Assembly (NCBI GenBank): GCA_036265385.1
Contig: DATAPD010000015.1
Coordinates: 1 to 64,000 of the forward strand
Origin: DATAPD01 sp036265385
Lineage (GTDB): Bacteria; Acidobacteriota; Terriglobia; Terriglobales; Acidobacteriaceae
Length of the DNA: 64,000 nucleotides
Direction: 5' to 3'
Shown: piece after piece, positions 52,083-60,205 of the stretch
Position numbering within the stretch: the stretch's first letter is position 1
Layout of the letters: every line of letters begins with the position of its first letter
Made by a program: the position numbers and the translations under genes
The notes under the pieces: model-generated
Databases searched by the model: none
The model's input: the letters and a program-made list of their open reading frames with translations, nothing else
What the model was told of the DNA's origin: nothing

Positions 52083-52112
52083 CTCATGGCCAGTAGCTAG
52101 TGCTAGCTGTAT
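52080..52112. repeat. CTAG-rich element (family B) at the HerA-like stop
   Basis: TAGCTCATGGCCAGTAGC, then TAGTGCTAGCTG. The first TAG is the stop codon of the upstream gene. Confidence 0.5.
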
Positions 52113-52209
52113 GCAGCTTGGTACATGTTGATTTCACTTGCTGGCCTGCCCTATGGCCAGTATCGTGACTGCTTCCGAGGCTCTGCCTCGATGACCCTGG
52201 GACACGGGC

Positions 52210-53682
52210 TTGGCCGATTCCACACCACGCGAGACTTCTACAGAAGAGATTAGGGTGCTCGGGCCGGGCGTTTCCATTGCGGAAGCGGAAGACCCGAATC
52301 GTCCGAAACGCGTACTAGGCTTTCGCGATCTGTTCTTGTTTTACGTCGTGACCGGCGTCAGCTTGCGCTGGATCGCCACGGCAGCCGCCGCCGGGCCGAG
52401 TTCGATTGTGATATGGATTGGTTCCTGGCTTCTCTTCTATACCCCACTTGCGCTCTCTGTCATTGAGCTTTCGTCGCGTTATCCGAACGAAGGCGGAATT
52501 TACGTCTGGACAAAAAAAGCCTTCGGCGATTTTTCCGGGTTCATGAGTGCCTGGACGTACTGGACTTGCAACCTGCCTTACTTCCCTGCCGTGCTGTACT
52601 TCGCCGCCAGCAATGCACTCTACATCCGACAGGATGCATGGGGACATCTCTCGACGAACACCACGTTCTACATTCTGTTTGCGTTGATAGCGCTCACGGT
52701 CGCGACGGTGCTTAACGTTTTTGGGCTGGATGTTGGCACCTGGTTGCACAACATCGGTGCGGTCGCGATGTGGATTCCCGCTTGCATCATTATCGCGATG
52801 GGAATATTCGCCTGGCGGATGTACGGTGCGGCAACGACATTCACTTTGCACTCGATGGTTCCGAGCACGCGGCTGAATGACATGATTTTTTGGTCGGTGC
52901 TGATCTATGCGTTCGCAGGATGCGAGACGGCATCGCTGATGGGTGATGAGATCAAGAATGCGCGGAGGGCAATTCCGCGCGCTCTGTTTTCTGCCGGCGT
53001 GACTGTGACAATCGTCTACATCGTGGGCACGATTAGCGTGATGTTGGCCTTGCCGCCGTCCGAAGTCAGCACGCTGGCAGGGCTGATGCAGGCAATTTCA
53101 GCGACGGCGCATCGGGTGGGATTTGAAAGTGTGATTCCGTTCGCAGCCTTCTTGATCGCGTTGAGCAACGTCGGTGCTGCCGGAGCATACCTCGCTGCCG
53201 TGGCGCGACTTCCGTTTGTGGCTGGCATTGATCGATACCTTCCGGCCGCGTTTGGGAAATTGCATCCGCGATGGAAGACCCCGTGGGTCGGATTGCTTAC
53301 GCAGTGGGCGTTCGGTGTACTGTTTATTTTTCTAGGGCAAGCAGGAACGGGGATTAAGGGAGCTTACGACGTGCTGGTAAGCATGGGAGTGATTACGTAT
53401 TTCATTCCTTATCTTTACCTGTTCGCTTCGATGTTCAAATTGCAGAACGAACCTGCCGGACCGGAAGTGATTCGCGTTCCCGGAGGAAAACCGGTGGCGC
53501 GAATGGTTGCGCTCGTGGGGTTGGGAACGACAGTATTCACGATTCTGTTATCGGTGCTGCCGCCGCCGGATGAACCGAACAAACTACTCGCAGTCGTGAA
53601 GATCGTCGGGCTGTCAGGGGTTTTGGTGGGGATCGGCGCGTGGCTGTATTGGGCGGGAAAGAGAAGAGCAGCCAAGAATTAA
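52210..53682 (+). CDS. APC-family amino acid permease (second)
   Basis: 490 residues, twelve predicted helices. The N-terminal cytoplasmic segment (about 40 residues) precedes GFRDLFLFYVVTGVSLRW; further signatures are SSRYPNEGGIYVWTKKAFGD and IYAFAGCETASLMGDEIKNA. It is clearly a paralogue of a different APC subfamily from the permease at 49138 (glutamate/GABA or basic amino acid-type layout). No ATG fits the N-terminus, so a TTG start is used; start confidence is moderate. Confidence 0.9.
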   Translation: MADSTPRETSTEEIRVLGPGVSIAEAEDPNRPKRVLGFRDLFLFYVVTGVSLRWIATAAAAGPSSIVIWIGSWLLFYTPLALSVIELSSRYPNEGGIYVWTKKAFGDFSGFMSAWTYWTCNLPYFPAVLYFAASNALYIRQDAWGHLSTNTTFYILFALIALTVATVLNVFGLDVGTWLHNIGAVAMWIPACIIIAMGIFAWRMYGAATTFTLHSMVPSTRLNDMIFWSVLIYAFAGCETASLMGDEIKNARRAIPRALFSAGVTVTIVYIVGTISVMLALPPSEVSTLAGLMQAISATAHRVGFESVIPFAAFLIALSNVGAAGAYLAAVARLPFVAGIDRYLPAAFGKLHPRWKTPWVGLLTQWAFGVLFIFLGQAGTGIKGAYDVLVSMGVITYFIPYLYLFASMFKLQNEPAGPEVIRVPGGKPVARMVALVGLGTTVFTILLSVLPPPDEPNKLLAVVKIVGLSGVLVGIGAWLYWAGKRRAAKN

Positions 53683-53716
53683 ATACGCGATGGGATCCGT
53701 TGCACCAAAAGAAAAA

Positions 53717-53760
53717 CCTCTAACCGCAAAGTGCGCAAAGAATTCGCCGAGAGCGCAAAG
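53717..53760. repeat. GCAAAG-type intergenic repeat
   Basis: AACCGCAAAGTGCGCAAAG, then GAGAGCGCAAAGTG. The GCAAAG unit occurs three times. It matches the general style of 'CGCAAAG' direct-repeat elements seen between genes in soil bacteria (recollection). Confidence 0.4.
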
Positions 53761-53828
53761 TGATCTTAACGATCCGGACAAGCCCAAAAGTATTTAGCGT
53801 CCGCGGATCCAACAAACGTCAGGATCCC

Positions 53829-55025
53829 CTACACCGGCGTTGCCGTTTTTCTCTTCGGATTGAAGAATGGTATCGGCACGACTGTGGCCGTGGTTTTCAT
53901 CCGCTGGGCCTCAATCGTCAATTCCATTTGCAGTTTCGTGCCGACTTTCGAGTGCTCGGTGTTGACGCTTGCCAGGGCAATCAACTTCTTCAGCAGTGGA
54001 GAGAATGCGGTGGTCGTGGCTTTTCCAACCTGGCGATCGCCAGCATAAACGGGCACGGGAACACGAGAGGCTTGCGATGGCGCAGCAGGACTGAGTCCAA
54101 ATTTGTCGTGCTGCTCTTCGACTTCGACCCAATCGACTTCGAGTCCGACCAGTTGCCGTGCGACGCCGTTCTTCGCGTCTTTCGCGAGCGCGGTCTTCCC
54201 GATGAAATTTTCTTTCTCAAGATGGACCATTTTGCCGAAGCCGAGTTCAAATGGAGAATACTTCTGCGAAGGAATCAAGGCTTTTTTCGAACTGGTGTAA
54301 TCGACTTCGATCAGAAGCAGGCCTGCTTCGACGCGGGCGACATCAAGCGCAAGCATACCCGCAGCGTGGATATCGAACTGTCGGCCTTTTTCCATCAAGG
54401 CGTCCCAGACTTTGACGGCATCGTTCCACGGCATCCAGATTTCGTATCCGAGGTCGCCGGTGTATCCGGTGCGCGAAATGTCGACTGGAATGCCATTGAT
54501 CTTGCCGCTGGTCTTGCGGAAATACTTCAGGTTCGTGATATCGGCGTCGGCAACGATCTTAAGCAGCTTGGCAGATGTGGGTCCTTGAAGCGCTAGTGCA
54601 GCGACCTGCTCGGAGATGTCTTCGACCTGGACATCCATGTTGAGGCCGTTTTGTCGAAACCAGCGAAGGCTCGGGTCCGCGGCGGTCCAGCGATAGGTGT
54701 TCTCTTCGAGGCGCGTGATAGTTCCGTCGTCGATGACTTTTCCCTGTTCATCGCACCAACAGCAGTAGATGACTTGTCCAACCTTCACTTTGTTGATGTC
54801 GCGCGTGATAACGCGGTTGACGAGCTTGGTGGCGTCCTTGCCGGTGATGAGGTACTTGTAAAGTGGCGAGATGTCGATGAGCGCGCACGCATTGCGAATA
54901 GCGTTGTACTCGTGCTCATGATGCATTTCATAAACGCTGACCGTGTAGTATCCGGACCACTCGCGGTAATTCAGGCTATGGCATAGCGCCAACGTTCTCT
55001 CGTGAAACGCAGTTCCAACTGGCAA
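53829..55025 (-). CDS. GcvT-like aminomethyltransferase
   Basis: Transfers a one-carbon unit from an aminomethyl donor to tetrahydrofolate. I start at the TTG (55025) because GAGG lies 7 bases upstream and the family N-terminus begins there (PVGTAFHERT); a GTG at 55124 extends the frame by 33 codons. Blocks are CALIDISPLYKYLITGKDAT, QGKVIDDGTITRLEEN (catalytic Asp region), VDISRTGYTGDLGYEIWMP and EAGLLLIEVDYTSSKKALIP. The 398 residues exceed the E. coli T-protein (about 364). No gcvH, gcvP or lpd gene is adjacent. It may serve demethylation of a methylated amine rather than the glycine cleavage system. Confidence 0.88.
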   Translation of the reverse strand: MPVGTAFHERTLALCHSLNYREWSGYYTVSVYEMHHEHEYNAIRNACALIDISPLYKYLITGKDATKLVNRVITRDINKVKVGQVIYCCWCDEQGKVIDDGTITRLEENTYRWTAADPSLRWFRQNGLNMDVQVEDISEQVAALALQGPTSAKLLKIVADADITNLKYFRKTSGKINGIPVDISRTGYTGDLGYEIWMPWNDAVKVWDALMEKGRQFDIHAAGMLALDVARVEAGLLLIEVDYTSSKKALIPSQKYSPFELGFGKMVHLEKENFIGKTALAKDAKNGVARQLVGLEVDWVEVEEQHDKFGLSPAAPSQASRVPVPVYAGDRQVGKATTTAFSPLLKKLIALASVNTEHSKVGTKLQMELTIEAQRMKTTATVVPIPFFNPKRKTATPV

Positions 55026-55298
55026 GACAATACCTCGCGTGCAGTTCTGAAAATCTTGATGTACTTTGTTGTCCGTACCTTTGATCAAACTGCAACCATT
55101 CAGGACGAACGCCGATGTTCGCACAAAGTGGGCGAACGCGGATTATATTCACCCAGGGCATTTCCCGGCAACCGGATTCGATGTGATGACTTTCGGTCAC
55201 AAAACGCGCAAATTAGCAGACAAAATCAGGAGTTCTGGATAGAATAGCGAGTCATTTTTCTCGGAATTTCCCTTCCGCATCAATCGATTTGAATTGGG

Positions 55299-56909
55299 GT
55301 GAAGAACGCCGTGCCGAACGAAAAGAAATACGACGTCATTGTCATTGGTGGAGGCCACAACGGCCTTGTTAACGCGGCTTACCTAGCAAAAGCCGGCAAG
55401 AAAGTTCTTGTGCTGGAGCGCAGACACGTCCTGGGCGGGGCGGCCGTTACGGAAGAGGTTTTCCCGGGATTCAAGTTTTCAGTGTGCTCCTACGTTGTTT
55501 CTTTGTTGCGACCGGAGATCATTCGCGACCTCGATCTACCGCGGCACGGACTTGAGATCCTTCCCCTCGATGGCACCTTCACTCCGATGCCGAACGGCGA
55601 TTACCTTTGGCGCGTGAATGATCATGGAAAAACGCGTCGTGAGATTGCGCGGCATTCGAAGCTCGACGCAGAGGCGTACGAAGAATTCGGCAAAGCGATG
55701 CAGGCAATGTGCCGGTTCGTGAAGCCGATCCTCGGGATGGTGCCTCCCGATCCGGCGACACTCAATCCGCGGGAGCTCAGCAAACTTCTATTTCTCGGAC
55801 GCCGTTTCCAGGGTTTGACGGGAGAGGACAAATACAACCAAGTGCAGCTCATGACCATGAGCGCGGTCGATTTCCTCGATCAGTGGTTTGAGACCGATGT
55901 GCTCAAGGCCACGATGTCAGCCTCCGGAATTATTGGAACATTCCTGGGTGTGCGGTCGCCGGGTACAGCCTACGTGCTCCTTCATCACTACATGGGTGAG
56001 ATTGACGGCGCGTTCCGCGCGTGGGGATTCGCTCGAGGCGGCACAGGAGCGATCTCGAATGCAATCGGCGATGCAGCACGCGAGGCTGGCGCAGAGATTC
56101 GAACAAAGTCGGGTATTACGAAAATCCTGGTGAAGGGTGGCAGGGCCAAAGGCGTGGTTCTGCAGAGTGGTGAAGAGATTTACGCGGATGTGATCTCCTC
56201 GAGTGTTGATCCGCGACACACATTCATCGAGTTCATGGAGCCCGGCAATCTGTCGGATGAGTTCATCGAGTCGGTGAAGCGATACAAGTACCGTGGATCT
56301 TCGGGCAAAGTGAACATGGCGCTCGATGCACTGCCGAATTTCAAATGCATGCCCGGAGAGGGTGCGCATCTGCGGGGCGCGATGTCGATCTCGCCTAGCG
56401 TGGAATACATGGAACGCGCGTACGACGAGGCTAAGTATGGTCACTGGTCGACGCGGCCTTATATCGACATGGTCATTCCGTCATTAACGGATCCGTCAGT
56501 GGCGCCTCCAGGAAAGCATGTCTTGTCTTGCTTCGTGCAATATGCACCGTACAAGCTGGCACCCGGATTGGACTGGGACACGGAAAAAGAAAAGTTCGGG
56601 GATACGGTTGTCAACACCATTGCGGAGTACGCGCCGAACATCAAGGACATCATCCTGCATCGGCAAGTGGTCACGCCGCTCGATCTCGAACGCGAGTTTG
56701 GATTAAGCGAAGGCAACATCTTTCAAGGGGAGTTGTCGCTAGAGCAGTTGTTCTTCCTGCGTCCGGTGGCAGGTTGGGCACAGTTCCGCACGCCAATCAA
56801 AAACCTGTACATGTGTGGATCGGCGACGCATCCGGGTGGCGGCATCATGGGCGCGAATGGAAGGCTGGCTGCAATCGAAATTCTGAAAGATGTGAAGGGA
56901 GCCGCCTAG
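55299..56909 (+). CDS. PYROXD2-like FAD-dependent oxidoreductase (first of tandem pair)
   Basis: 536 residues. The N-terminal dinucleotide fold has VIVIGGGHNGLVNAAYLAKA, ending the second strand in VLVLERRHVLGGAAVTEEVF. The C-terminal FAD-contact block is MCGSATHPGGGIMGANG. The overall layout is that of phytoene-desaturase/amine-oxidase-like flavoproteins, most like the mammalian PYROXD2 group. Substrate unknown; no carotenoid genes are nearby. A GTG at 55311 is an alternative start. The next gene begins 2 bases after its stop and is a paralogue. It is divergent from the GcvT-like gene. Confidence 0.88.
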   Translation: MKNAVPNEKKYDVIVIGGGHNGLVNAAYLAKAGKKVLVLERRHVLGGAAVTEEVFPGFKFSVCSYVVSLLRPEIIRDLDLPRHGLEILPLDGTFTPMPNGDYLWRVNDHGKTRREIARHSKLDAEAYEEFGKAMQAMCRFVKPILGMVPPDPATLNPRELSKLLFLGRRFQGLTGEDKYNQVQLMTMSAVDFLDQWFETDVLKATMSASGIIGTFLGVRSPGTAYVLLHHYMGEIDGAFRAWGFARGGTGAISNAIGDAAREAGAEIRTKSGITKILVKGGRAKGVVLQSGEEIYADVISSSVDPRHTFIEFMEPGNLSDEFIESVKRYKYRGSSGKVNMALDALPNFKCMPGEGAHLRGAMSISPSVEYMERAYDEAKYGHWSTRPYIDMVIPSLTDPSVAPPGKHVLSCFVQYAPYKLAPGLDWDTEKEKFGDTVVNTIAEYAPNIKDIILHRQVVTPLDLEREFGLSEGNIFQGELSLEQLFFLRPVAGWAQFRTPIKNLYMCGSATHPGGGIMGANGRLAAIEILKDVKGAA

Positions 56910-56911
56910 CC

Positions 56912-58507
56912 ATGGCCGAGAAACGCGATGTAGTCATCATCGGTGGCGGCCACAACGGGCTTGTCACAGCCTTTTATCTAGCAAAGGCGGGGTTAAAGCC
57001 TCTGGTGCTGGAGCGTCGCCCTCAAGTCGGCGGCGCCGCAATTACAGAGGAATTCCATCCTGGGTTCCGTGGTCCAATTCTCTCGCATACTGCCGGCCCA
57101 CTTCGTGCTGATGTCGTACGCGACATGCAACTTGAGAAGCATGGGCTCAAATTCACGAATCCAGAAGTTGCGGTGGCGTCCATAGCGCCGGATGGCAGGT
57201 CTTTGCTGCTGTATCACGACAGCAAACGCGCCGCAGAAGAGATCGCGAAGAACTCACAGAAAGATGCAAAGGGGTATCTCGACTTTGAGGCGTCGATTGG
57301 CAAAATCGGGAAGGTGATCGGGCAGGCGCTAGCGATGACGCCTCCGAATATTGATAAGCCCAGCACAGGCGATCTCTGGGGGATGCTGCAAACAGGCCGC
57401 GGCATCCGCAACCTTGGACGGAAAGACATGTACCGAGTCCTGCGCTGGGGGCCAATGGCCGTGGCGGACCTCGCATCGGAGTTCTTTGAATCGGAACTGC
57501 TGCGTGGAACGATTGCGGCGAGAGGAATATTCGGGACCTTTCTGGGTCCGTGGTCTGCAGGGAGTGCGCTGGTGTTGTTGATCCGTGCGGCGGCAGATTC
57601 TCATCCGGCCGGTTCCGCGCAGTTCGCGCAAGGGGGAGCAGGAGCGATCACCCAAGCAATGGCTGCTGCAGCCCGGCAGGCGGGTGCAGAGATCAATACA
57701 GGAGCGGATGTCGCTGAGATTAGGGTGAAAGATGGGATTGCGACCTCAGTAATTCTCGCGAACGGCGATGAGATTACGGCGCGTGCCATCATTTCGAATG
57801 CTGATCCCAAGCGAACATTGTTGAATTTGGTCGATCCCACTCATCTTTCGCCAGACTTCGTGCAGAAAGTGAAAAACTATCGCTCAATGGGCACCGTCGC
57901 CAAGGTGAACCTAGCGCTTTCTAGCTTGCCTGAGTTCCCTGCCCTGAAGGCCTCTGCGAACGGAAATGCACTGCAGGGACGAATTCAGATCGGTTATGAG
58001 ATCGACTATCTCGAGCGCGCCTTCGATGAATCGAAATATGGGAATTTCTCACGAGCGCCGTATCTGGAAGCGACGATTCCAAGCTTGACGGATCCATCAC
58101 TTGCGCCAACCGGCAAACACGTGATGTCCATTTACATGCAGTACGCACCGTACAAGCTCAAAGGTGCAGACTGGGATGCACAAAGAGCGGCGCTGGGAGA
58201 AACAGTGGTTCGAACACTGTCACAATATGCGCCTGGCCTTCCGCAGTTGATTGAGAGTCATCAGATCATTACGCCCAAGGATTTGGAGAATACATACGGG
58301 CTGACAGGCGGGCACATTTTCCATGGGGAATTGGCACTCGATCAGTTCTTCACCATGCGTCCGCTGCTGGACTGGGCACGCTACCGCACACCAATTCAGA
58401 ACCTGTATATGTGTGGAAACGGGACGCATCCCGGATCGGGTTTGACCGGTGGCTCGGGAGCGAATGCAGCGAAAGAGATTCTGAAAGATGTGAAGAAATT
58501 GAAGTAA
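56912..58507 (+). CDS. PYROXD2-like FAD-dependent oxidoreductase (second of tandem pair)
   Basis: 531 residues from the ATG at 56912. The frame is open far upstream but that part only reads through the first paralogue out of frame. The FAD fold is VVIIGGGHNGLVTAFYLAKA and VLERRPQVGGAAITEEFHPG; the C-terminus is MCGNGTHPGSGLTGGSG. It shares the middle block RAxYLExTIPSLTDPSLAP-like with the first copy, but lacks the upstream copy's SVCSYVVSLL segment and has ILSHTAGPL instead, so the two may take different substrates or form a heteromer. Confidence 0.88.
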   Translation: MAEKRDVVIIGGGHNGLVTAFYLAKAGLKPLVLERRPQVGGAAITEEFHPGFRGPILSHTAGPLRADVVRDMQLEKHGLKFTNPEVAVASIAPDGRSLLLYHDSKRAAEEIAKNSQKDAKGYLDFEASIGKIGKVIGQALAMTPPNIDKPSTGDLWGMLQTGRGIRNLGRKDMYRVLRWGPMAVADLASEFFESELLRGTIAARGIFGTFLGPWSAGSALVLLIRAAADSHPAGSAQFAQGGAGAITQAMAAAARQAGAEINTGADVAEIRVKDGIATSVILANGDEITARAIISNADPKRTLLNLVDPTHLSPDFVQKVKNYRSMGTVAKVNLALSSLPEFPALKASANGNALQGRIQIGYEIDYLERAFDESKYGNFSRAPYLEATIPSLTDPSLAPTGKHVMSIYMQYAPYKLKGADWDAQRAALGETVVRTLSQYAPGLPQLIESHQIITPKDLENTYGLTGGHIFHGELALDQFFTMRPLLDWARYRTPIQNLYMCGNGTHPGSGLTGGSGANAAKEILKDVKKLK

Positions 58508-58608
58508 AGTGATCAGCCGTCAGATGGTTGGATTGGCCTGAATCGAGCATCGTCGTACACTCAATCGACGCGTACTGTTGGCACTAACTCGGCGACCCTA
58601 ACACTCCC

Positions 58609-59466
58609 ATGAAACCTTCTGCCATCTTGCTGGTTAGTTGTCCCGATCAAAAGGGAGTAGTTGCGTCGATCGCGGAGTTTGTCTATCGGCATAACGGCAA
58701 TATCCTGCATGCGGATGAGCACGCGGACGAGGGATCCAATTTATTTCTAATGAGAGTTGAGTTTGATCCGAGCGAGTTTGATCTGGATCTCGCTGCGTTT
58801 GGCGTTCAGTTCAAACCGATTGCGGACAAGTTTGGGATGGAATGGCGGTTGGCTCGATCCGGTTATCGCCCGAAAATGGCGATCATGGTCTCGAAGTTTG
58901 ATCACTGCCTGGTAGACCTGCTCTATCGGCACAAAATCGGCGAGATTGCGTGCGACATTCCGCTGATTATTTCGAATCATCCTGACAACAAACGTTTGGC
59001 TGATTTTTACGGAATACCTTACTTTCTCATCCCAGTAACAAAAGAGTCCAAGCGCCAAAATGAATTGGAGCAGCGATCTCTGCTCGAAAAATATCGGTGT
59101 GACTTCATTGTGCTAGCCCGATACATGCAAGTTTTATCGAATGAATTTATTGCCGCATTCGGGTCGCAAAAAATCATCAATATCCATCACTCCTTCCTAC
59201 CCGCCTTCATCGGCGCGAAACCTTATCATCAGGCGTTCGCTCGCGGAGTGAAGCTGATCGGTGCAACCAGCCATTATGTAACCGAAGTTCTCGACGATGG
59301 TCCCATCATCGAACAGGACGTGGTGCGCATTTCTCACAAAGACTCCGTCGAGGATTTGGTTCAGAAGGGACGCGATCTGGAGAAGGTTGTTCTTTCCCGT
59401 GCCGTGCGCTGGCACGTCGAAAATCGTGTCCTTCTTTATGGGAACAAGACTGTTGTTTTCGATTGA
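58609..59466 (+). CDS. purU: formyltetrahydrofolate deformylase
   Basis: Hydrolyses 10-formyl-THF to formate and THF, balancing one-carbon pools. An N-terminal ACT domain (ILLVSCPDQKGVVASIAEFV) is followed by a formyltransferase-like domain with SNHPD, INIHHSFLPAF and TEVLDDGPIIEQDV, the Asn-His-Asp catalytic set. The length is 285 residues. The position downstream of the flavoprotein pair and divergent from the aminomethyltransferase suggests that C1 units made by the cluster are released as formate. It begins about 100 bp after the second flavoprotein. Confidence 0.96.
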   Translation: MKPSAILLVSCPDQKGVVASIAEFVYRHNGNILHADEHADEGSNLFLMRVEFDPSEFDLDLAAFGVQFKPIADKFGMEWRLARSGYRPKMAIMVSKFDHCLVDLLYRHKIGEIACDIPLIISNHPDNKRLADFYGIPYFLIPVTKESKRQNELEQRSLLEKYRCDFIVLARYMQVLSNEFIAAFGSQKIINIHHSFLPAFIGAKPYHQAFARGVKLIGATSHYVTEVLDDGPIIEQDVVRISHKDSVEDLVQKGRDLEKVVLSRAVRWHVENRVLLYGNKTVVFD

Positions 59467-59723
59467 ATCCTTGCGTCATCTACAAACTAGTCATCCTTAG
59501 TTTTCTTTCTTTCCGTGTCGCCAGAATGATTCTTTTGTGAATCGTCGTCCGGAATTTCCTGTAGACCAGCCGATATGAGGCCTTTACTGCTGACGTTTGT
59601 ACTCCGTATTCGCGCCTAACCTACATCATGAGCCGGCCTCGGTTTTCGTGTTTTCAAGAACTTGGAAGCTGGCAATAAGAATGCATTCTCCTCGGAGTGA
59701 ACGCTACGATGAGGAACATCTCT

Positions 59724-59891
59724 ATGAATGAAAACAAGCGTCGCGACTGGCGCGTTATTTGCGAAGAGGTGTTACAGGAAACTAATCCTGCGCGACTCAA
59801 TATTTTGTTAGAAGAACTGCTCGCAGCTCTGGAGCGACGCGAACATTTTCAAACAAGCCCCACGTCCGACATGGTTAGGAATCGTTCTTGA
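59724..59891 (+). CDS. small acidic helical protein, 55 aa (paralogue of 35780-35968)
   Basis: The ATG at 59724 has GAGGA at 8 bases. An ATG at 59709 and a GTG at 59697 are in frame but less well placed. The core DWRVICEEVLQETNPARLNI, then LLEELLAALERRE, is shared with the protein at 35780. It has one cysteine, no signal peptide and no known motif. It stands alone between purU and a 314-bp gene-free gap. Confidence 0.7.
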   Translation: MNENKRRDWRVICEEVLQETNPARLNILLEELLAALERREHFQTSPTSDMVRNRS

Positions 59892-60205
59892 AGAAAATGC
59901 TTGTAATTAGCGGCACTCGCCTCCAGATTTTTGCATGGCTTAGTTTTTGAACACCGAGACAAACGAGTAAAAGGAACAGAAGCGACAGGTGAGTAAGTTT
60001 TCCTGCAGTGTCACCGAATCGCGCCATCTTGAAATCAGGACGTTAGCAAGTCAACGCCGTCGCGTACTCGGATTTGAACATTCGAGGAGTCCACACTTTA
60101 GTAACCCTTGCACCCATGGCTGCACTCCTCACCCTGTGGCATAACTGATATTTTCCTTACAGGTAAAGGTGTGCCGCTGTGTGTCTTTGGTAGTGGGAGA
60201 CCCTG
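59892..60205. other. gene-free stretch, nothing recognised
   Basis: There is no protein-like frame, strong hairpin or known repeat. The stretch before 60206 contains GGGAGA, which serves as the ribosome-binding site of the next gene. A short GATTTGAACATTCGAGGAG segment looks superficially like a tRNA T-arm, but no cloverleaf forms. Confidence 0.5.

Noticed and set aside
55026..55298. Glycine riboswitch between the GcvT-like gene and the flavoproteins
   Set aside because: I looked for the paired GGAGAG/CACCGAAGG-type signature on both strands and found none.
56528..56911. Upstream extension of the second flavoprotein frame
   Set aside because: It reads out of frame through the first flavoprotein gene. 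The true ATG at 56912 restores the standard FAD-fold N-terminus.
60061..60130. tRNA-like T-arm segment
   Set aside because: Only a loose T-loop-like string is present. No acceptor stem or anticodon arm can be formed.
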